Below, in pieces: positions 21,956 to 28,032 of a stretch of DNA of 28,032 nt. How positions within the stretch are numbered: position 1 is the stretch's first letter; each line of letters opens with the position of its first letter. The notes beneath the pieces were generated by a model. It was not told the DNA's origin and did no database searches. It saw nothing but the letters and a program-made list of their open reading frames with translations. Location: positions 1 through 28,032 of the forward strand of contig LWDI01000012.1 in NCBI GenBank assembly GCA_002083475.1, given 5' to 3'. Both the position numbers and the translations under genes were made by a program. The stretch is from Proteobacteria bacterium SG_bin5 (GTDB lineage: Bacteria > Pseudomonadota > Alphaproteobacteria > Sphingomonadales > Sphingomonadaceae).

Positions 21956-22791
21956 AACGCGTGATCGTCACCTCGGATGATTTCGGCGCCGCGCGCGAAG
22001 TGAACGCGGCGGTCGAGCGCGCGCATCGCGAGGGCGTGCTGAGCTGCGCGAGCCTGATGGTGACGGGCGCCGCCGCCGAAGACGCGGTCGCGCGCGCGCG
22101 GCTCCTGCCCCGGCTCGGGGTGGGGCTGCATCTGGTGCTGGTCGAGGGCGTGCCCGCGCTGCCGCCCGAGCTTCTGCCCGATCTGGTCGGCGCCGACGGC
22201 CGCTTCCGCACCGATATGGCGCGCCTAGGCGCGGCGATGTTCTTCAAACCCGCCGCCCGCGCCCAGCTCGCCGCCGAGATCGAGGCGCAATTCCAGGCTT
22301 TCGCGCGCACCGGGCTGCCGCTCGATCACGTCAACGCGCACAAGCATTTCCATCTGCACCCGACGATCGCGGGGCTGGTGATCGCGATCGGCCGGCGCTT
22401 CGGGATGAAAGCGGTGCGCGCGCCGGTCGAACCGTTCGCGCCGCTCGCCGCCGTCGAGCGGGTGCGGCTGGGGTTCGAGGCAAGGGTCGCGGGGCTGTGG
22501 GCGCGGCTGCTGCGGCGGCGGTTGCGGCGCGCGGGGCTCCTGGTGCCCGATCAGGTGTTCGGCCTCGCCTGGAGCGGCGCGGTGACGCCGGATCGGCTCG
22601 CCGCCCTACTGCCGCATTTGCCCGACGGCCTCACCGAGATTTACGCGCATCCCGCGACCGATGACGCTTACCCGGGCCATTATCCGGGCTATCGCTACGA
22701 GGCCGAGCTCGCCGCGCTGCTCGATCCGCGCGTGGTGGCGGGGGTAGCCGCGCTCGGCGGATCGTTGCGCTTCGCCGATCCGCGCGCTTGA
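21952..22791 (+). CDS. hpnK: Hopanoid biosynthesis deacetylase HpnK (YdjC family)
   Basis: 279 residues. The YdjC-type polysaccharide deacetylase fold opens with VIVTSDDFGAAREVN, whose aspartates bind metal, then GLHLVLVEG and DHVNAHKHFHLHPT (metal histidines), and ends with TEIYAHPATDDAYPGHYPGY. HpnK removes the acetyl group left by HpnI, giving bacteriohopanetetrol glucosamine. No signal peptide is present, consistent with a cytosolic or membrane-associated enzyme. The start codon overlaps the hpnI stop by ATGA. The radical SAM enzyme HpnJ, which turns the glucosamine into the cyclitol ether, is not seen in this window. Confidence 0.92.
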   Translation: MKRVIVTSDDFGAAREVNAAVERAHREGVLSCASLMVTGAAAEDAVARARLLPRLGVGLHLVLVEGVPALPPELLPDLVGADGRFRTDMARLGAAMFFKPAARAQLAAEIEAQFQAFARTGLPLDHVNAHKHFHLHPTIAGLVIAIGRRFGMKAVRAPVEPFAPLAAVERVRLGFEARVAGLWARLLRRRLRRAGLLVPDQVFGLAWSGAVTPDRLAALLPHLPDGLTEIYAHPATDDAYPGHYPGYRYEAELAALLDPRVVAGVAALGGSLRFADPRA

Positions 22792-22806
22792 TGCGTTGGG
22801 GCGGGC

Positions 22807-24201
22807 ATGACTGACGGCCTCCCCACCCCGCGCCGCTATCAGGCGATCGCCGCGCTCGGCTTCGGCACCGCCTTGGTCGTGATCGACGGCGGCATCGCCA
22901 ATGTCGCGCTGCCCACCATCGCGCGCGACCTGGGCGTCGCGAACAGCGCCTCGGTCGCGGTGGTCACCGTCTATCAGCTGACGCTGGTGATGCTGCTGCT
23001 GCCGCTCTCGGGGCTCGGCGAGCGGCTGGGGTTGAAGCGCGTTTATCAGGGCGGGCAGGCGCTGTTCACCGTCGCGACCTTGCTCTGTTTCTTCGCCAAC
23101 AGCCTGCCGTTCCTGCTGGTGGTGCGCGCGGCGCAGGCGATCGGCGCGGCGGCGTTGCTGAGCGTCTCCGCCGCGTTGATCCGCGCGACTTATCCGGCCA
23201 AGCAATTGGGGCGCGGGCTGGGCGTCAATTCGGTGGTCGTCTCGAGCAGCGCGGCGATCGCGCCGACGCTCGGCGGGCTGATCCTCGCGGTCGCGCCCTG
23301 GCCCTGGGTGTTCGCGAGCGCGGTGCCCTTCGCGCTCGCCTCGCTCGCGCTCGGCCGCGCGCTGCCCGATCCGCCCCCGCGCCGCGAGCCCTTCGACCTG
23401 CTGAGCGCGCTGCTGTGCGCGGCGATGTTCGGGCTCACGCTCGGCGGGATCGAGGCGGGGGTGCATGGCGACAGCCCGGTGGTCGCCGCCGCGATCGTCG
23501 CGAGCGGGGTTTTGATCGGGATCGTCTATGTGCGGCGCGAGCGGCGTGCGACCAAGCCGATCCTGCCGGTCGACCTGCTCGCGCGGCCGGTGCTGGCGCT
23601 GTCGGCGATCAGCTCGTTCACCGCCTTCACCGCCTCGATGACGGTGCTGCTCGCGATGCCCTTCCGCTTGCAGCACGGCTTCGGCTTGACGCCCGCCGCA
23701 GTGGGCGCGGCGATCGCGCCCTGGCCGATGACCAATATCTTCGTCGCGCCTTTGTCGGGCTGGTTGTCGGACCGGGTGCCGGCGGGGCTGCTCGGCGGGA
23801 TCGGGATGGCGGTGACGATCGCGGCGCTCTTCAGCCTCGTCTGGTTGCCGGCGCAGCCGAGCTGGTTCGATCTCGCCTGGCGGATGGCCTTGTGCGGCGC
23901 CGGGTTCGGGATTTTCCTGCCGCCCAATGCCCGGCTGATCATCGGCAGCGCGCCGCCCGCGCGCGCGGCGGCGGCGGGCGGCTTGGTCTCGACGACGCGG
24001 CTGGTGGGGCAGACGAGCGGCGCGACGCTGATCGCCGCGCTGCTCGCGGGTGGGGTCGGCGCGGGGGTGACGCCCTTGTTCGTGGCGGGCGGGCTCGCGC
24101 TGGTGGCAGCCTCGTGCAGCGTCGCGCGGTTGAGCCCCGCGATCCACCAGCCCGGCGCGGCGGCGGTGGCGGGGCCGGGAGCCTCGGGGGCGCCGCGCTA
24201 G
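22807..24201 (+). CDS. MFS multidrug efflux transporter, DHA2 (EmrB/QacA-like) family
   Basis: 464 residues with about 14 hydrophobic helices. Helix 1 reads ALVVIDGGIANVALPTIARDLG, the DHA2 motif D1-like pattern (xxxDxTxVNVALP, with G-I-A here). Motif A is GLGERLGLKRVYQGGQ, and motif C-like GVNSVVVSSSAAIAPTLGGLI lies in helix 5. The family exports drugs, dyes and lipophilic compounds using proton motive force. The C-terminus is Gly/Ala/Pro-rich and poorly conserved. It starts 16 bases after hpnK, so it is probably on the same transcript; whether it is linked to hopanoid function is unknown. A mosaic palindrome follows the stop. Confidence 0.9.
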   Translation: MTDGLPTPRRYQAIAALGFGTALVVIDGGIANVALPTIARDLGVANSASVAVVTVYQLTLVMLLLPLSGLGERLGLKRVYQGGQALFTVATLLCFFANSLPFLLVVRAAQAIGAAALLSVSAALIRATYPAKQLGRGLGVNSVVVSSSAAIAPTLGGLILAVAPWPWVFASAVPFALASLALGRALPDPPPRREPFDLLSALLCAAMFGLTLGGIEAGVHGDSPVVAAAIVASGVLIGIVYVRRERRATKPILPVDLLARPVLALSAISSFTAFTASMTVLLAMPFRLQHGFGLTPAAVGAAIAPWPMTNIFVAPLSGWLSDRVPAGLLGGIGMAVTIAALFSLVWLPAQPSWFDLAWRMALCGAGFGIFLPPNARLIIGSAPPARAAAAGGLVSTTRLVGQTSGATLIAALLAGGVGAGVTPLFVAGGLALVAASCSVARLSPAIHQPGAAAVAGPGASGAPR

Positions 24202-24211
24202 AACCGCTTGC

Positions 24212-24366
24212 GATCGAACCGGTTCGCTCCTCCCCTGTAAGGGGAGGGGGACCGCGCGAAGCGCGGTGGAGGGGTATCCCCGGCAGATAGAGGGCGATAC
24301 CCCTCCACCATTCGCTACGCGAATGGTCCCCCTCCCCTTGCAGGGGAGGATCTGCGCCGTTCGATC
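24212..24366. repeat. Mosaic palindromic element with nested symmetric hairpins
   Basis: From outside in: GATCGAAC/GTTCGATC (24212-24219, 24359-24366); a hairpin at each side, CCTCCCCT-GTA-AGGGGAGG (24229-24247) and CCTCCCCT-TGC-AGGGGAGG (24331-24349); then ACCGCGC-GAA-GCGCGGT (24251-24267) and ACCATTCGC-TAC-GCGAATGGT (24307-24327); and a central arm GGAGGGGTAT/ATACCCCTCC (24268-24277, 24297-24306). A perfect palindrome CGAACCGGTTCG occupies 24215-24226. It sits between convergent genes and probably ends both transcripts. It is built like the element at 6536-6745. Confidence 0.7.
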
Positions 24367-24416
24367 CCCTGAATCGGTTAGGTCGCAATCGGCTCTAGGA
24401 GATTAGCCGCGCGCCA

Positions 24417-24448
24417 AGCGTCGCCCCCGCTTCCGCCGGGGCGACGCT
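24417..24448. terminator. Strong hairpin between convergent genes
   Basis: An 11-bp perfect stem AGCGTCGCCCC (24417-24427) with GGGGCGACGCT (24438-24448) and a ten-base loop, 12 bases past the stop of the minus-strand DUF885 gene. No U tract is present on either strand. It resembles the CCCCGGC-type repeat family and may serve as a 3' end structure. Confidence 0.45.
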
Positions 24449-24460
24449 ATCGATTGGCGA

Positions 24461-26164
24461 TCACCCCCCGAACGCGCTCGGGCTTGCCTCGCCGAGCATC
24501 GCCTGGCGCACCAACGGGATCGGCGGGCCGCCAAAGCCCAGGAAGCTATCGTGAAACGCCTTCCACGCCTGGCGCCCGCCCCGGCTGGCGGTCCAATCGG
24601 CGCGCAGCTTCATGATCATCAGCTTGCCGAGGGTGTAGTTGAGATAAGCGGGGTCATAAGTTCCCCGCGCCGCCTGTTGGCGCGCGGTGCCTTCGTCCTG
24701 ATAGCATTGCTGCTTGAACAATTGCTCCGACTCCGCTTGGGTGAAGCCGAAGGCGTGGAGCTTGATCGCCGAGATATAGCGGCAATCGCGCAGCAGCGCA
24801 TTGGCGAGCTGGCCGATATGCGTCTCCGGATCGCCCGCGTTGAGCCCGGCGTCCCACATCATCTGCTCGGTATAATGCGCCCAGCCTTCGGCGAAGGCAT
24901 AGCCGACGAACAGCCGTCCGATCGGCGATTTGGCGCGATTGGCGTGGAGGAACTGCAGGAAGTGGCCCGGCATCACTTCATGCACCGAGGTGAACAGCAG
25001 ATCGAATTTGCCGGGGATGAACCCGTCCTGTACCTCCTTGGTCCAAGTCGGATCGGGCGGCGAGATATAATAGACCGAGGGAATGCCCTTATCGAACGGC
25101 CCCGGCGGATCGATATAGGCCGAGTTCTGGCGATTATAGGGCGGGCTTTCCTCGACCAGCGCCTGTTCGGTGCCGGGGATCGTCACCAGCCCCTCGCGCT
25201 CGACGAACGCGCGCAACACCGGGATTTGCCGCCGCGCCTCGGCGACCGGGCCGCCGACCGGCTTGTTCGCGTTCATCTTGGCGATGCACGCCTCGATGCT
25301 CTGGCCGGCCGCGAATTTGCCGCACGCCTCGGCAAGCGCGGCCTGGTTCTTCTTCAAATCCGCCTCGCCGAGCGCGAGCAAGCGTTCCACCGGCAGCTCG
25401 ACGCCTTCGGTCGCCGCGAGCATGCGCTGGAAGCGCTCCTTGCCCAGCGCGAAATCCTGCGACGCCTGGGGGCGCTGCGCGGCGATCCATTTGGCGAGAT
25501 CGTCCATCGCCTTCGCCGCCTTGGCCGCGGCCGCGCGGAGCTTGGCCTGAAGCGCGGGATCACGCACATCGGCGAAGGCCTTGAGCGCATCGCCGCCATA
25601 GAATTCGGCGAACCCCGCGAACGCCTTTTCGCCATAATTGACGAAGCTCGCCGGCAGCGGCGCCTTCAGATTGGCGCGGATCTGCGCCGCCGCCCCCGGC
25701 ACCGCCTCGAAGAAAGCGATCATCGCTTTCATCCGCACCGGCTTCGCCGCATAGGGCCGCGCGATATAGACATTGGGGTCGAGCCCGTTGCTCACATAAT
25801 AAGCCGGGTTGCGGTGCGGCTGATCGGCCTCGGCGAGCCAGAAGAGCCGGCCTTCGGCGACCTTGATCAGATAGGCGCGCTCGAACGCGTCCTCGGGGCT
25901 CAACCCCTTGGCGTCGATCGCGCGCGCGGCGGCGATCGTCTCGCGGTAGAAGGCCTCCTGCGCCTTCAGCCCCGCCGCGCTCCAATCGGGCAGGCGGCCG
26001 TCGAATTCATGCTTGCCCTGATAAACGGCATAGGCCGGATCGAGCGCGAACAGCCGATCGATGAAGCGATCGCGAAACGCGCTCCACGGCTCGGCGGGCG
26101 CCGCCGCGACGGGCGCGCCCGCCAGGCTCGCGGCGAGCAACGCGCCGAAAAATTTCAATCGCAT
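24461..26164 (-). CDS. Exported DUF885 family protein, putative metallopeptidase
   Basis: 567 residues. The signal peptide is clear (MRLKFFGALLAASLAGAPVAAAP, cleavage near 22), and the start follows AGGAGAGGTT. The probable zinc site is HEVMPGH at 395-401, an HExxxxH arrangement, with a further glutamate in AEGWAHYTEQMM near 428-430. These are the hallmarks of the DUF885 family, a structurally peptidase-like group of mostly uncharacterised exported proteins. Most of the remainder is helical. It acts in the periplasm, or at the outer membrane if further sorted; no lipobox cysteine is seen. It is divergent from the MFS gene at 26275. Peptidase activity is inferred, and family members are often annotated only as DUF885. 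Confidence 0.92.
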   Translation of the reverse strand: MRLKFFGALLAASLAGAPVAAAPAEPWSAFRDRFIDRLFALDPAYAVYQGKHEFDGRLPDWSAAGLKAQEAFYRETIAAARAIDAKGLSPEDAFERAYLIKVAEGRLFWLAEADQPHRNPAYYVSNGLDPNVYIARPYAAKPVRMKAMIAFFEAVPGAAAQIRANLKAPLPASFVNYGEKAFAGFAEFYGGDALKAFADVRDPALQAKLRAAAAKAAKAMDDLAKWIAAQRPQASQDFALGKERFQRMLAATEGVELPVERLLALGEADLKKNQAALAEACGKFAAGQSIEACIAKMNANKPVGGPVAEARRQIPVLRAFVEREGLVTIPGTEQALVEESPPYNRQNSAYIDPPGPFDKGIPSVYYISPPDPTWTKEVQDGFIPGKFDLLFTSVHEVMPGHFLQFLHANRAKSPIGRLFVGYAFAEGWAHYTEQMMWDAGLNAGDPETHIGQLANALLRDCRYISAIKLHAFGFTQAESEQLFKQQCYQDEGTARQQAARGTYDPAYLNYTLGKLMIMKLRADWTASRGGRQAWKAFHDSFLGFGGPPIPLVRQAMLGEASPSAFGG

Positions 26165-26274
26165 AACCTCTCCTTGGTCTCGTCGCCGCGCAAGCTAGCC
26201 GGATAGCGCCCCCAAGAAAAGCGATCGGCCTTGGCGGTTGCGGGCGAGCCCCGCGCGGGCCTACAGCAGCCGGG

Positions 26275-27525
26275 ATGGAGCAGCACCCGTTCCGCATCGC
26301 CAATTACCGCGCCTATTGGGCGTCGCGCTTCGCGACGACGATCGCGTCGACCGCCTTGTCGCTGGTGCTCGCCTGGCAAGTCTATGCGCTCGCGCGGCGG
26401 AGCATGAGCGTGCACGACGCCTCGTTCCTGCTCGGCATGGTGGGCGCGGCGCAATTCCTGCCGCTGTTCCTGCTCACCCCGGTCGTCGGGCTGGCGGCGG
26501 ATAGTTTCGATCGGCGGTGGATCGCGCGCGCCTGCGCGGCGCTGCTGCTGGCGGTGGTCGCGACGCTCGGCTGGCTCAGCTGGAGTGGGCAGATGAGCCT
26601 TACCGCGCTGTTCACCGCCGCCGTGCTGATCGGCATCAACCGCGCCTTCGCCGGCCCGGCCTATTCCGCGCTCGCCCCCAATTTGGTGCCGCGCGAAAGC
26701 CTGCCGACCGCGATCGCCTTGTCGTCGATCGCCTGGCAGGTCGGCTCGATCGCCGGGCCGAGCCTGGGCGGCGCGCTGCTCGCGTTCAGCCCGCAAGCGG
26801 CCTATGGCACTGCGACGGTGCTGATGGTGATCGCGCTCGGCGCGATGTTCCTGATCGGCCCCGTCCCCCAGCCCCCGGCGCAAAGCGACCACCGCCCGCT
26901 CCAGCGCATCCTCGATGGTTTCGCTTATGTCGGGCGCAACCGGCTGGTGCTGGCGACGATCACGCTCGATCTGTTCGCGGTGCTCCTGGCGGGGGCGACC
27001 GCGCTGCTGCCGGTGTTCGCGCGCGACGTGCTCCACGTCGGCCCGAGCGGGCTCGGGCTGCTCAGCGCGAGCATGGGGCTGGGCGCGGCGGCGATGGCGA
27101 TCCTTTTTTCCTGGCGGCCGATGCGCCGCGAAGTGGGGGTGAAGATGCTCGCCGCGGTCGTGATTTTCGGCGCCGCGATCGTCACTTTCGGGCTATCGCG
27201 GAGTTATTGGTTGAGCGTCGTGGCGCTCGCGGTCGCGGGCGGGGCGGATATGGTGTCGGTCTATGTCCGCCAGTCGCTCGTTCAACTCCACACGCCCGAT
27301 GCGATGCGCGGGCGGGTGAGCGCGGTGTCGCAGCTCACCATCTCCGCCTCCAACGAGCTGGGCGAGTTCGAAAGCGGGCTCGCCGCCTGGCTGTTCGGCC
27401 CGGTGGGCGCGGTGGTGGCGGGCGGCGTCGGCGCGGTCGCGATCACGCTCGCTTGGGCGGGGCTGTTCCCCGAATTGCGCCGCGCGCGCACCTTCGATTC
27501 TCCTGAACTCTTGCCAGCGGAGTAG
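26275..27525 (+). CDS. MFS transporter, MFS_3/EntS-like
   Basis: 416 residues, about 12 hydrophobic helices. The N-terminus NYRAYWASRFATTIASTALSLVLAWQVYAL matches the MFS_3 group (enterobactin exporter EntS and similar proteins). Motif A appears as GLAADSFDRRW, and the central region GINRAFAGPAYSALAPNLVPRESLPTAIAL is characteristic. The C-terminal half has the repeated DAMRGRVSAVSQLTISASNELGEFESG. The group contains siderophore and macrolide exporters as well as many of unknown substrate. It ends five bases before the cysK start, so the two are probably co-transcribed. It starts at ATG 26275 after a weak ribosome-binding site. Confidence 0.9.
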   Translation: MEQHPFRIANYRAYWASRFATTIASTALSLVLAWQVYALARRSMSVHDASFLLGMVGAAQFLPLFLLTPVVGLAADSFDRRWIARACAALLLAVVATLGWLSWSGQMSLTALFTAAVLIGINRAFAGPAYSALAPNLVPRESLPTAIALSSIAWQVGSIAGPSLGGALLAFSPQAAYGTATVLMVIALGAMFLIGPVPQPPAQSDHRPLQRILDGFAYVGRNRLVLATITLDLFAVLLAGATALLPVFARDVLHVGPSGLGLLSASMGLGAAAMAILFSWRPMRREVGVKMLAAVVIFGAAIVTFGLSRSYWLSVVALAVAGGADMVSVYVRQSLVQLHTPDAMRGRVSAVSQLTISASNELGEFESGLAAWLFGPVGAVVAGGVGAVAITLAWAGLFPELRRARTFDSPELLPAE

Positions 27526-27530
27526 CTATC

Positions 27531-28032
27531 ATGAAGGCAGCGACAATCCTCGAGACGATCGGCAACACCCCGCATATCCGCGTCCAGCGGCTGTTCGGCG
27601 ACGCCGAAGTGTGGATCAAGTCCGAACGCGCCAATCCGGGCGGCTCGATCAAGGACCGGATCGCGCTCGCGATGATCGAGGCGGCGGAAGCCTCGGGCGC
27701 GCTGCAACCGGGCGGCACGATCATCGAGCCGACCAGCGGCAATACCGGGGTCGGCCTCGCGATGGTCGCCGCGGTCAAGGGCTATAAGCTGGTGCTGGTG
27801 ATGCCCGAGAGCATGTCGCTCGAGCGCCGCCGGCTGATGCTCGCTTATGGGGCGCGCTTCGATCTCACCCCGCGCGAAAAGGGCATGAAGGGCGCGATCG
27901 AGCGCGCCGTGCAATTGGTCGAGGAAACGCCGGGCGCCTGGATGCCGCAGCAGTTCGAAAACCCGGCGAACATCGCGGTCCATGTGCGCACCAGCGCGCA
28001 GGAAATCCTCGCCGATTTCCGCGAGACGCCGC
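27531..28032 (+). CDS. cysK: Cysteine synthase (O-acetylserine sulfhydrylase), 3' end outside window
   Basis: The first 167 codons are present; the gene continues past the right edge. The start follows GGAG eight bases upstream, overlapping the end of the MFS gene. The family opening ILETIGNTPHIRVQRLF, the PLP lysine in NPGGSIKDRIA, the PLP-binding EPTSGNTGVGLA, and the substrate-side VMPESMSLERRRLM are all intact, as is QFENPANIAVH. It condenses O-acetylserine with sulfide to cysteine, the substrate of the cysteine desulfurases elsewhere in the window. CysK and CysM cannot be separated with certainty from this half, but GGSIKDR and EPTSGNTG fit CysK well. Confidence 0.93.
   Translation, partial: MKAATILETIGNTPHIRVQRLFGDAEVWIKSERANPGGSIKDRIALAMIEAAEASGALQPGGTIIEPTSGNTGVGLAMVAAVKGYKLVLVMPESMSLERRRLMLAYGARFDLTPREKGMKGAIERAVQLVEETPGAWMPQQFENPANIAVHVRTSAQEILADFRETP

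Noticed and set aside
1..28032. tRNA, rRNA, CRISPR array, prophage or transposase genes
   Set aside because: None seen: no cloverleaf-like segments, no regularly spaced direct repeats and no integrase or transposase motifs on either strand.

Overview
The window is GC-rich, densely packed chromosomal DNA with strong G/C third-position bias. Gene content points to an alphaproteobacterium of the Sphingomonadaceae (inference): ornithine decarboxylase beside a deoxyhypusine-synthase-like enzyme, hopanoid genes hpnI-hpnK, a tandem cysteine desulfurase pair with a ferredoxin, and several families of G/C-rich palindromic intergenic repeats. I see no tRNA, rRNA, CRISPR array, phage or transposase gene.

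Layout. 1-3336: terminator hairpins, then a large exported M16 peptidase on the minus strand. 3337-6538: plus-strand genes for an Asp/Asn beta-hydroxylase-like dioxygenase, a patatin phospholipase, an Nfu Fe-S protein and a RutE-like nitroreductase. 6536-6745: a MITE-like element with 16-bp perfect terminal inverted repeats. 6811-9996: queA, an exported EF-hand protein and a HAD phosphatase in overlapping genes, followed by a CDF metal exporter. 10151-12587 (minus): two cysteine desulfurases and a 2Fe-2S ferredoxin joined by ATGA overlaps. They are divergent from an alpha/beta hydrolase (12680-13336). 13337-13763 holds only palindromes. 13764-14902 (minus): a PLP dehydratase followed by an overlapping 59-residue two-helix membrane protein.

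14925-17405 is a polyamine unit: a promoter, an elaborately folded leader RNA, ornithine decarboxylase and a deoxyhypusine-synthase-like enzyme, probably making putrescine and then homospermidine. 17697-18596 is an EamA transporter. 18672-19789 is a compositionally distinct two-gene island: an FRG-domain protein and a small acidic partner. 19794-20714 (minus) has a hemerythrin-type protein and a small WYL-like protein. 20834-22791 is hpnI-hpnK (glucosamine decoration of bacteriohopanetetrol), then an MFS pump, a mosaic palindromic element, an exported DUF885 protein (minus), a second MFS transporter and the start of cysK, which runs off the right edge.

The most interesting signals are the structured leader of the ornithine decarboxylase gene, the FRG-domain gene pair, and the MITE-like element that carries the stop codon of its upstream gene. 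Everything was read by eye. Family calls rest on recognised motifs; no search was run.
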